A stretch of DNA of 61,052 nt from Phaeoceros laevis (taxonomy: Eukaryota > Anthocerotophyta > Anthocerotopsida > Notothyladales): positions 1-61,052 of the forward strand of contig JBNGIQ010009025.1 in assembly GCA_049999765.1 (NCBI GenBank). Direction: 5' to 3'. The translations under genes were made by a program, and so were the position numbers. The notes under the pieces are model-generated. The model did not search any database. It was given only the letters and a program-made list of their open reading frames with translations, and was not told the origin of the DNA. This document shows positions 11,851 through 20,949 of the stretch, piece by piece. Each line of letters begins with the position of its first letter. Position 1 is the stretch's first letter.

Positions 11851-11955
11851 GCCCAAGGGTTTGACATTGTTTAAGTTTCAAAAGGACCTTCCTTGTACGC
11901 GTGGCCCAAGGGTTTGACATTTTTAAGTTTTGAAAGGAGCCGCCTTGGACGCGTG
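11851..11955 (+). repeat. Tandem repeat, about 53 bp x 2
   Basis: Two adjacent units begin GGCCCAAGGGTTTGACAT and end in ACGCGT. They differ at several positions, so the duplication is not recent. Confidence 0.75.
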
Positions 11956-12161
11956 GCTGCTCTTTAGCGGTCGAACCGGACACCCTCGGTTCTGTCCAAA
12001 AGCTTGACCGGACAGCGGCCCACTATTGTTGGGTGCTGGGCACTGGCAGTGTTGAACGGAGAAAAATGGTCCACTTGACCATGCTACTCGCCAAACATGG
12101 AGGACAAAAAAATTGTCCACTTACGTTGTAGCAGAGGAAAAAAAGACTTTCCACCTATGTT

Positions 12162-12299
12162 ACATCAGAGGCTAATAAATTAGAGTCATCCTGTGAGATT
12201 GACAAGGGTGTAGTGCAGGCTATGACAGATATTTCTAGTAGCATCCGTAGTTTGAGTGCAGCCATAATAGAAGCTGCCCACATTCAGAAAGGTAGCTAG
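12162..12299 (+). pseudogene. C-terminal fragment, possibly PIF-type Myb protein
   Basis: A 45-codon open stretch ends at TAG 12297-12299 and reads EANKLESSCEIDKGVVQAM, then SSSIRSLSAAIIEAAHI. Helical tails of this kind end the Myb/SANT-like accessory proteins of PIF/Harbinger elements, and the fragment lies convergent to the PIF transposase remnant just downstream. No N-terminal domain is seen, so the assignment is tentative. Confidence 0.3.
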
Positions 12300-12720
12300 T
12301 TGGTGAAATTGTTCTTGACATTGTTGTTGTCACAGCAGGCCTAACTAACCTGGTTAGTATAGTCCTTTAGCTAGTTATTATGCACCGACATGTGTCGCGT
12401 GCGCCATGGAGCCAGGTCTCATCGGCGCTCCGGGCCTTTCTTTTTGTGACTGTGCCGCTAATAAGTATGTAGCTTGCCGCTTAGCGGCGGGCTCTGCCCT
12501 ATCATTGGGCCACGCCGTAGCAGTAGGATAGCGCTAGGATTGCACGACGGCCTTTGCCTTGTGTGCTTATTTAATAATTGAGTGAGCCTAGATCAGGGCT
12601 CAAGGTTCTCATAACAGTTGTTGCAGCTATCCTTCTTGTCACTCCTTATCCCTCCACAACATTTGCATTAGTAAAGAACGGACTCTATGTCCTGTTGGAC
12701 TGCCGGGGTCGATCGTAATA

Positions 12721-13402
12721 TTATGAGCTGGAGCCTTTGCAGCTGCAAGGGTGGGGCTTCAAGACCAGGTATGTTCTCTTCACCAAGGTCAATTCATATG
12801 TTGTGCAACAAGCGTATGAGACATCGATGAAGTATTTCACATTGCCTCTCCATACTTTCCTTGCCAAAATACGCCACACACATTTTAGAGAGCCAAAAGC
12901 TTGTTCTACCACCATCCGTGTGGATTAGTGCTTAAAGTTGAAGGACCTCATCTCAACAACAAGACCTTGACCAGGATATGGAATGATAAGCCAAGGTAGC
13001 AGAGGGTAGTTGACATCTCCTATGGTGTACTTTCATACGTTTTGCCCTCCACAGATGTAGTAGGCCTACCAAGATGCGTACCAACATTTGCCATGTGATA
13101 GAATGCAGAGTTGTAGAGTATCCAGATGTCATTAGCTGCTCCAGGCCAACCAGTAACTACATCAAAAAATTTCTTATTAGGACCGACTATGGCTTGCATA
13201 GCCATAGTGAAGTCCTTGTACCGGCCCCGGTATTCCCATGCATTTTTTCCAACGTCAAGCTCCATTCTAAAGTGTGTGGCATCAATTGCCCCGCAGCAAT
13301 TACTAAGACCTTGTTTTTCCTTAAACTGCTCTTCAATTGACAACATCTCATGTGCAGTTGGCCAACACAAATGGTGTCCAGCTCTCTTCATGAGAGCTTG
13401 CA
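12721..13402 (-). pseudogene. PIF/Harbinger transposase, C-terminal part
   Basis: This is the continuation of the N-terminal part at 19389-19954, displaced by the copia insertion. It resumes at QALMKRAGHHLCWPT and carries the DDE motifs of the family: CCGAIDATHF (first D), GWPGAANDIWIL (second D) and VVEQAFGSLKCVWRILARKV (E). After GKTYEST near 13025 the frame shifts into IGDVNYPLLPWLIIPYPG, and a TAA sits in FNFKH*STRM just before the VVEQAFG block. So it was disabled by point lesions as well as by the insertion. PIF transposases cut and paste elements with 3-bp duplications; the terminal repeats of this one were not located. Confidence 0.85.
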
Positions 13403-13438
13403 TATAGACTAGGATCGAGGAGCAGCATTTTCTATAGT
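13403..13438 (-). repeat. 3' LTR remnant of copia element
   Basis: Only about 36 bases lie between the polypurine tract and the target duplication. The outer 20 bases (TATAGACTAGGATCGAGGAG on plus) equal the end of the 5' LTR at 19129-19148. The inner end on minus starts TACTATAGAAAA, loosely like the 5' LTR start TAATGGTAGAAT. The LTR therefore appears to have lost about 220 internal bases. Confidence 0.65.
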
Positions 13439-13440
13439 AC

Positions 13441-13449
13441 GCCCCCTTG
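13441..13449 (-). other. Copia polypurine tract
   Basis: On minus CAAGGGGGC directly precedes the 3' LTR remnant. It is the expected primer for plus-strand DNA synthesis. Confidence 0.6.
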
Positions 13450-13630
13450 TACTTGTTTTCTTCAATTCCTCCCACTGCAGCTTGAGTTGATAGAGTTTTC
13501 TGACTGCATGTCTCTGTTGTACAGAGCCTTGGTGGCGCTGCACCACTGAGATGCCAACCAGAAGGTTCCATCCTTCGTGAAGTGCTGCATGGTTAGAACA
13601 GAGTGCTAGCTAGGTGAACTGTGCTGGTAA

Positions 13631-15250
13631 TCAGGGCTCCGGGTCCTCCACTAACCCCATCGCAACTGCAAATTTCTCATGCTTCTCTCTAGGAAGTGCT
13701 TTTGTGAGCAGATCTGCAATGTTGTCATGTATGGACACGAACTGTAGGTTTGCATGCCCTTCGCTAACCACTTGCCTTATAAAGTGGTGCTTAATCTCTA
13801 TGTGCTTGGTTCTGGCGTGCATGACAGGATTCCCGGCAAGCGCTATGGCTGACTAATTGTCGCTCAGAAGGAGCGTTGGTGCTGTTTGACCTTCACCAAG
13901 AGATGCCAGTAGCTCTCTGCCATGGATGATGTCCAGTGCTGCTGTCGTTGCTGAGATGTATTCTGCCTCAGTGGAGGACAGTGCCACCACTGGTTGTTTC
14001 TTACTATGCCATGATATGATGGTTGCTTGTGTTGCATCTTGTCCTAGCATTAAACAGTGTGCAGATATAGAGCGGCGGCTGTCGGAATCAGCTGCCCAAT
14101 CAGCATCACAGTAACAAGTCAGCAGCAGGTTACTTGGTCGTTGTTTATACAAAAGTCCAAGCTTGGGTGTGCCACCAAGGTAACGTATGCATCTTTGAAC
14201 TGCCAGCCAGTGTGCTAGACCATAATTCGACAGGAACTGCAAGGTCACACCCACAGCATGTGAGAGCTCAGGGCATGTCCAGTTGCGGAAATAGATAAGT
14301 ACTCCCACTGCAGGCCTGTACGGAGTCTTCTCCATTTGCATGCGTTTCTTCTCATTTTGTGGGCATTGCTCCAGTGTAAGTTTCTCACCCGTTGCCATTG
14401 GTGGTGCAGCAGGTGTGGCATTTTGCATTCTCAAGCGTGCAAGGACTTGTGCGACAAACTGTGCCTGATGGATGAAAATGGTGTGTTTACCCAGATTTTG
14501 ACGAATCTGGATGCCTAGTAACCAAGTGAGCTGTCCTAAATCCGTCATAGAGAACTCTGATGTGAGTATACCCTTGACTTTGTTCATTTGTGATGGGTTA
14601 CTGGATATGATAACAGCATCGTCTACGTAAAGTGCAAGGTAAGCAACCCCATTTTTGTCATGCAGTTTATAGACATTAGAATTTGCTGTGCTTTGTACGA
14701 AACCACACTTCTTTAAGTAGGTATCTATTCTTTTGTACCACTCACATGGTGACTGTTTTAACCCGTAAAGTGTTTTGACAAGTCTACATACCTTGTTTGG
14801 ATGCTTTGGGTCAACGTACCCCTCAGGTTGACGCATGTAAATTGTCTCTTCTAGGTCTCCATTGAGGAAGGCGGTCTTCACATCCATGTGTTGCAGCAAA
14901 TAGTCATGATGTGCTGCAATGGCCAGCAGGGTGCGAATGGATGTAGCTCGGACCACTGGAGAGAATGTTTCTGAGTAGTCAAGCCCTTGGACCTGGCTGT
15001 AGCCTCAAGTGACCAACCTGGCCTTGTATCTGGCTATGGTCCCGTCGGCTGCCTTCTTGAGCTTGGATACCCACTTACACGTCACTGCTTTCCTTCCAGG
15101 CGGTAAGTCCTCCAGCACCCAAGTCTTGTTATCTATAATAGACTTGTATTCAGATTCAATTGCTTCTTGCCATTTTCCTTTCTCTGGTGAGTTTATGGCT
15201 TCCTGATATGACTGGGGCTCTCCCATATCGAGTGGCATATCTTCCTGCAC
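13631..15250 (-). pseudogene. Copia reverse transcriptase and RNase H
   Basis: The 15250-15005 segment holds the start of the RT domain (SPEKGKWQEAIESEYKSI, GRKAVTCKWVSKLK). After a frameshift near 15000 the long segment 14956-13853 carries TAFLNGDLEETIYM, LYGLKQSPCEWYKRI and the catalytic box LALYVDDAVI, then RNase H with CDADWAADSDSRRS and SSTEAEYISA. A TAG replaces the Gln codon in SDNQSAI at 13853-13855, after which 13822-13631 finishes the polyprotein (KHIEIKHHFIRQVV, ADLLTKALPREKHEKF). The YVDD box is intact; the lesions are the frameshift and the stop. The enzyme would copy element RNA into cDNA in cytoplasmic particles. Confidence 0.92.
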
Positions 15251-15739
15251 CAGGAAACTTTGATAGGAGAGCGGAGGTGTATTCCACTCATATGGCGACG
15301 CAGTGTGATGTCTGGAACTACATCGAGGAGCTTCCTCTGGCTCAGATGCTACCTCTTCCTGCTGTATAGTGGCTTCTTAGGGTGATGCAACGTCGGACGC
15401 TTCGTCGGAGCTTTCATTCATGTCTTCGGCTTCATCTTCTGGGAAGTCAGAAGGCTCTTCGTCACTGTCACTATCTAGCTGTGGAGCAGTGGGTGTCACA
15501 GGCTGAGAAGAGGAAGTACTTTGGGATGTGATTGTAAACTCTCCATCATCACTTGTGTCTTCAACACTTTCAGGATGAGCATCTAATCTCGGCTGACTTA
15601 CTGCAGGGGTAAGCAGTAGTTTTTCATTAAATCACTACACTACGTGCATGGACTGTAGTTCTAGTTTGTGGATCTAGAAGTTTATAGCCTTTAATTCCTT
15701 CAGTATACCCTACAAACACATACTTTTTGGCCTTGTAGT

Positions 15740-17035
15740 CTAACTTGACTCGTTGTTTCTCTGCAAGGTGAGCATATGCAGGGGAGCCAAAGATACGAAT
15801 GTGATTGATGCATGATTAGTCCATCTCTCAAAAGGTGTGGCTCCACTAAAAGCTTTGGTAGGCAGTCTATTCCTAATGTATGCTGCTGTTGCTACAGCTT
15901 CACCCCAATAGCCTCGTGTAAGACCCGACACCTTAAGCATGGCCTTGGCTGCTGACTGAAGATGCTTGTTGTTAAGCTCGGCCAAAGGATTTTGTGAGGA
16001 CGTATAAAGTAAAGTCAGCTGCCTGTGTATCCCCAGCTCCTTACAATAATCCTGAAATGCTCCTGAGATGTATTCCCCGCCATTGTCACTGCGCAGGGTC
16101 TTTAACTGCTCTCCAGTTTGCCGCTGGGCAAAGGAAACATATTCCTTGAAGCAGCCAAGGGTCTGGCTCTTATGTTTGAGGAGGTAAACAACCACATACC
16201 TGCTCCAATCGTCGATGAAAGAGAGAATATACAATGCGCCTCCCACGGTCGCTGTGGACATGGGACCGCAAAGATCAGTGTGTACAACCTCAAGAAGTTT
16301 AGTGGCTCTTGTTGGGTTGTCATCTGTGTATGGAAGACGTTGGTGCTTCCCATATACACATGCCTCACAAAATTGCTTCTCAACAAACTGGAGCATGAAC
16401 TTCTCTCGGTAAAGTGTATTGCTGGCCACCATTGTCTTGATTTTGTCGAAGTTGGCATGGCCTAGCCGGCAATGCCATAACATGGCTGCATCTTTTTGCT
16501 TGGTCTCTTGACTGACATGGACTTGTGCACGTGCAAGAGGAAGACCATGCTTTGACGTAATGTTGAGTTGATACAGATCATGAAATGGTGTTCCTATAGC
16601 TAACACTTTGTTTTTGTGTTGGAGATCAGTGACCACACACTGGAAGCCCGTAAAGAAGACATTTAATGTGTGCTGTGTAGTCAACTTACGAACTGACACA
16701 AGGTTCTTCACCATAGAAGGTACGTGCAACACATCCTCTAAAACCAAGGTGGTCTTATTACTCAACATAACAGGGACTGACCCTATGCCTTCTATCTATA
16801 GGCCACTATCATCTCCAAGAAGAACAAACTGTCCAGGTGGAATCAACTTATACTCAGAGAATGATTGCTTGCAATGACAGGTGTGGGCGGACGCACCTGA
16901 GTCTATGAACCATACGTGCTTATTGGATGCAATAGAGACCATACATACAACTAGAATGGTGTTTCCCTTACGCTGTACAACATGTGACTCCGGGGTGCAG
17001 TCCGCCTTGGCTCGTTTGCCTTTTTCTTTCGACAT
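15740..17035 (-). pseudogene. Copia protease and integrase
   Basis: The 17035-16796 segment holds the aspartic protease motif FIDSGASAHTC. A TAG at 16796-16798 interrupts the frame, which continues at 16768. The integrase part has the gag-pre-integrase HHCC-type segment (WHCRLGHANFDKI...FCEACVYGKHQRLPY), DDE residues in VHTDLCGPM and LRSDNGGEYIS, and a Glu in QNPLAELNNKHLQ where copia elements usually read QNGVAERKN. Both copia copies in the window share the NPLAE variant, so it is a family trait, not a lesion. The frame shifts near 15790; the linker towards RT is decayed. Confidence 0.9.
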
Positions 17036-18245
17036 TCAGCTTCCCAATGGCCAGGTATGAGACACCAATTGCAGGGTCCCTTCTTTTTAGCTGCTGGAGC
17101 TTGAGTGGGTGCTTCTTAAAACCAGTGTTATTGTTTGGAGTCCAGGATTGCCTCGGTGGTTGTCTCTTGGGACCCCTGTTAGCATACAGTGCCCTTGTTG
17201 AAGACTCTCCTCGGGAGGTGCCACCTTGATTCACAGTCCTGGTTGACTCTTCTTCCAGAAGAGCTCCAATAACATCCGCAAGTGTAACATCAGGTGTCTG
17301 CCCTTGCGGTGCATTCTGGGCTGCAGTACGCAACGCAGAACTCTGATTGCTTACAAAAGTGCGGTAACTTGGAGGAAGAGAGAGAAGTAGAGCAACTGCT
17401 GCCTGCATCTCCGTGGTCTTCGTCCCGCTGGAGGTAAGTTTGGAACGTAGCTGTTGAAACTTCACCACATGTTGTTCAACTGGTTCATTCTCACGCATCT
17501 TACAAGTATAAAATGCTCTTGTAGCTCCAACTAGGGATGAGCCATTGTTTACTTGATAGATGTGCGTGAGGGAATCCCATGCTTCTTTAGTGGTTGTCAC
17601 GTCTTGTGTGTGTGACATCATTGATCCATCCAAGGCGGATTGGATCACTGCGAGTGCTCTTAGGTCCAGTTTCTCCCAAGCTTCAATTTGTGCAGCAGTT
17701 GCAGTGGCTGCTGCTCGCTTAGGTACATTCCCAGTGACAACTCCCCACAGGCCATTTTCCTTAAGAATTTTCTAGACTCTAAGTGACCATATGTCAAACT
17801 GTGACCCTGAGAAACGATCTTTCTCTTTGAAATCTATCTTTAGGGTGGTGATAACAGGTGGATTGGCCATATTTTGTAGGACTTGATTGGCAAGTGCACG
17901 TGCTACTAGCACAGCTTGTCTTTTCCGTGTTTCTGCAAGTGTTTTCGCTAGACGTGCTCTCTGGATGCGATCAAGTGCTGGGTCTATAGGACGTGAACTA
18001 CCTTGTGAAGAAGAAGGAGAGAAGAGAGAAAGTGGGTCTGCTGGATCAGGTGGTGGTGGTGTGTTGCCCCTACTTGTACCCCGACCTGTGCCTTGGCCTA
18101 CGGCTTTTGGTTTGCCTGCACCTTTGCCACTTCCTTTGCCTTTGCCTCTTTCGCTCCAATTACCACGCCCTCGTGACATGTACTTCTCATAGTGGGAGTT
18201 CCGCGCCAAGCCCAAGCAGTCTAGATTGCTCGGCGAAGCCTTCAT
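16968..18245 (-). pseudogene. Copia gag
   Basis: The N-terminus is basic and Gly-rich (MSRGRGNWSERGKGKGSG), followed by a helical UBN2-type gag core (AWDSLTHIYQ, TRAFYTCKMRENEPVEQHV, LPPSYRTFVSN). A TAG at 17772-17774 interrupts the frame within FDIWSLRV*KILKENGLW. A CCHC zinc knuckle, CNWCLIPGHWEAEC, is present near 17075-17035 but in a shifted frame. Gag would build the virus-like particle and bind element RNA. Confidence 0.85.
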
Positions 18246-18272
18246 GAGTTTTTTGTACTGCTCTAATCATCC

Positions 18273-18935
18273 TCATGATAGGTGCTTCTTGTTCAGGTTC
18301 TCGCTGCGAGGTATGAACCGGTACGTCTGAAGTTTGAAGGGCATACTTGAGATTTGAAATGGCGTGGTTGCCGCGTAGGCTAAGGTAAACTCTTGAATAG
18401 AATCCTTCAACGACGACTGCACCAGATTCTTAATGTGTCCAGCAAGAGATCTATTGTGTGTACTAAGACCCGTGATATCGCTGGACAGATTGACAGATCG
18501 CTGGCGAACTTGTTCTGCGTGATTTTTCAACAATGCATCTACACGTGCAGTGTGCGACTTAATCAGGTCGTATACCTCTACTAAGAGCTCATCTGTAGGT
18601 GTAGGATACATATTATAGTCATAGGACTTAGGACGAGCAAGTTCGCGTGCTTTCTGCTCAGAAATTGTGCGTGCGTATTGAATATTCTGTCTGACTTGGC
18701 TTCTAAGTGAGGCAAGTGGATCTGGTTTCTGGTGTCGCTGGCAGGATTGTGCTACGCGACGCCTATACTGACGTCTGTGATCACTGTGCGTGTACGGAGG
18801 GTTGAAGTTGCAATGGATTGCAAAGAACCAGTGCAGGTTCTGTAGATGAATCTCCTCCGGCGCACCGCGACGGCCAAAGAAGTGATCTGTTGGCGGCTGC
18901 GTGCCTCTACCTCGCGCTCGCGGTATAGCGCGCAA
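18273..18935 (-). CDS. Extra open frame between copia 5' LTR and gag
   Basis: An uninterrupted 220-codon frame lies upstream of gag inside the copia element. It is basic at the N-terminus (MRAIPRARGRG) and predicted helical in the middle (SQVRQNIQYARTISEQKARELARP, VEVYDLIKSHTARVDALLKNH), perhaps a coiled coil. I recognise no family. It may be a leader ORF, an N-terminal extension of gag lost by frameshift, or an accident of the 5' leader. Its openness, unlike the broken gag-pol around it, is the main argument for coding. Confidence 0.35.
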   Translation of the reverse strand: MRAIPRARGRGTQPPTDHFFGRRGAPEEIHLQNLHWFFAIHCNFNPPYTHSDHRRQYRRRVAQSCQRHQKPDPLASLRSQVRQNIQYARTISEQKARELARPKSYDYNMYPTPTDELLVEVYDLIKSHTARVDALLKNHAEQVRQRSVNLSSDITGLSTHNRSLAGHIKNLVQSSLKDSIQEFTLAYAATTPFQISSMPFKLQTYRFIPRSENLNKKHLS

Positions 18936-19116
18936 TCAGTCATAGTAGTGGCTGACTACGCTTGCAAGAAAGGCATCGGCCATCGCGCCAAACCTGGTGA
19001 GTGACACTCGAAGTGCAAAGATTGCCGCACGGAATTCCTGGTGGCTAAGATTCCTGATGCAGTTCCAGCTCTTGCAGGTTTCGCAGGTGCACGGTGGCGA
19101 CGCATCCTCCATCACC

Positions 19117-19128
19117 GCTCTGATACCA
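19117..19128 (-). other. Copia primer binding site (tRNA-iMet type)
   Basis: TGGTATCAGAGC on minus is the classic plant copia primer site complementary to the 3' end of initiator tRNA-Met. It directly follows the 5' LTR. Confidence 0.9.
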
Positions 19129-19388
19129 TATAGACTAGGATCGAGGAGGAGGCGAGATCAAGCAAGAATGTAGAGAATAGAAGAGAGTATCTTTACTTAG
19201 GCCGTGTGGCCTTTTATAGGATTGAAACGGTTGTGTCCTGTGAATGTGAAGGGCACGGCAGTTAGGTTTGGGTCGCCGACCCTTGTGTGTGTCGATATGA
19301 ATCAAACGATTCATATCTAAGTAATTATCTAATATGAATGCTGGATATATAATGAATATATAATTAACTATTATCTATTCTACCATTA
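19129..19388 (-). repeat. Copia 5' LTR, 260 bp
   Basis: Bounded by the primer site on one side and the target duplication TTGCA (19389-19393) on the other. It contains a TATA box (TATAAAAGG on minus, about 19211-19219) placed to drive transcription into the element. AT-rich inverted stretches lie in the first 90 bases. Confidence 0.85.
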
Positions 19389-19954
19389 TTGCACAAACCT
19401 TCTAGTCACCTCATATGCAGATGATGGGCCTACTCCAAAGTTTTCAACTAAAGACCAAAAGCTGTCACCTATTGCTAACCACCTTAGTGCAATGGCTACT
19501 TGCTTCTTCACAGGTATAATACAGCCAGACACTGTACCAAACCCGAGAACTTGGATGGATACTATATCTACATGTACCAATGAACAAATGTAAGAGAACG
19601 CCGCCCATGAGAATCTTAGAAACCGTGTGAAACGCTTCTCATCCTCTTGTGCTACTTGAGAGTGAAGTGACCAACGGTCTTTCACTAGTGGCTTGATGGA
19701 GTTCGTATTAAATTTCACACCATTCATGAAACCTCGCGGTAGAGAACCTGGATGAACAATGATAGCAAGCAAAGCCTCAAGCTCGGTAGTAGCTTCATCA
19801 AGAACATCATCGAGATCATGTACACTGCTGTACATGACCCTACATGTGTAAGGGAGGATTTATTTCCCAGGTATGCCAAGGGCTGAAAAAAACCATCATC
19901 ATGCAATTCCTCAAGTAGTTTGCTAACACTCTGGATCACGCCCACAATGGCCAT
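19389..19954 (-). pseudogene. PIF/Harbinger transposase, N-terminal part
   Basis: From 19835 the frame reads MYSSVHDLDDVLDEATTEL, then the helix-turn-helix-like block RFLRFSWAAFSYICSLV, QVAIALRWLAIGDSFWSLVE and FGVGPSSAYEVTRRFVQ. That is the standard PIF N-terminal region ending just before its catalytic domain. An alternative upstream start at 19954 (MAIVGVIQSVSKLL) joins it through a frameshift or small intron near 19840. The gene is cut after RFVQ by the copia element and resumes at 13402. Confidence 0.8.
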
Positions 19955-20158
19955 GGTTACACTGTACAGAAGATGTGATCAATACAAGCCATGATGGTGG
20001 TCCTTGTCAGAATTTTGCAGCTTGCTACAAACAAAAAACTACATGAACCCTACGAACCATGACCTTGCACATCACTCGAGCACGCAGCGCTGGAAAAAAA
20101 CGAGCATGAACAAGGGACAGACGGGTTCATCGTGCACGCATTAGAAAGTAATGAGTTC

Positions 20159-20203
20159 CCCATCCCAGTAGTAATTCGTTTTCAACGAACCGCTAGTGGG
20201 ATG
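20159..20203. repeat. Hairpin-forming inverted repeat
   Basis: CCCCATCCCA(G)TAG and CTA(G)TGGGATGGGG, with the inner pair TTCGTT/AACGAA, can form a 45-base hairpin. It could be an element terminus or a simple foldback. Confidence 0.5.
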
Positions 20204-20949
20204 GGGGGCCTTCTTAAAAATCCCGTTCTGGGTTTGGGGCTGTCACCGGTGACTTCAAGTCCCCGGTGCCCTACAACGGGCACACGTCGGTAACTCAACC
20301 TAGGCTGGGTTCGCATGCGAATGAGTTTCCGTGAAAGATGGGTTTTTGCGCCCGGGTTCGGGTCTCATGTGAACCCGGCCTTAGAGCGGATTCGCATGAG
20401 GCCTCTTCGGGTTTGGAAGAGGCTAGGCGACAAAAACAGAAACTCGTGCAGCCTAAAATAAGGGCTCATGTAGGGGGTCGCGAAGAAAGGGTAGGGGATC
20501 TTTTAAAGGGTTCCGTTCCGGAACTATGATTCTTGCCAATCATAGCGCTTGCCAATTAAATTTTCCGAACATCACCCTCCTACGCAAGGGCACACTAGTC
20601 TTCTAACGGGCTCATGCGGACGTCCCGGGTCCGGGTCTGGAACCGGTTCCTCGCTCGAAGTCAAATATGCGATGTCGGAAGTGGTGTGGGGTGGGGTTTC
20701 CATTCGTTTGCAATTCATTGGANNNNNNNNNNNNNNNNNNNNNNNNNNNNNNNNNNNNNNNNNNNNNNNNNNNNNNNNNNNNNNNNNNNNNNNNNNNNNN
20801 NNNNNNNNNNNNNNNNNNNNNNTATGCATTCCGGTTCTCATTTGCAAAAAAATTCGACATCCCAGGCGCTTGCATTCTGTGGAATTCAAACAATCATAAG
20901 TTCCAAACACGTCCCTACTCACTGAATAAACCCCAAGGATACTATCCCT
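20204..20949. other. Intergenic DNA between PIF remnant and epsin
   Basis: No gene seen. GC-rich repeat-like sequence precedes the gap, and the stretch after the gap would be the epsin 3' flank, including its 3' UTR. Confidence 0.4.
20723..20822. other. Assembly gap (100 N)
   Basis: Exactly 100 N, about 130 bases downstream of the epsin stop codon; it may interrupt the 3' UTR. Confidence 0.99.

Larger units (their letters stand above)
13403..19388 (-). mobile_element. Ty1/copia retrotransposon inserted in PIF transposase
   Basis: Component order on the minus strand is 5' LTR, initiator-Met-type primer site, gag, protease, integrase, RT, RNase H, polypurine tract and a remnant 3' LTR. Integrase precedes RT, which defines copia. 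The 5-bp target duplication is TTGCA (plus strand) at 13398-13402 and 19389-19393. Removing the element rejoins the host transposase codons as RFVQ-ALMKRAG, confirming the insertion point. The LTR termini implied by these joins are TAATGG...CTATA rather than the usual TG...CA. The polyprotein has several stops and frameshifts, so the copy is inactive. Confidence 0.9.
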
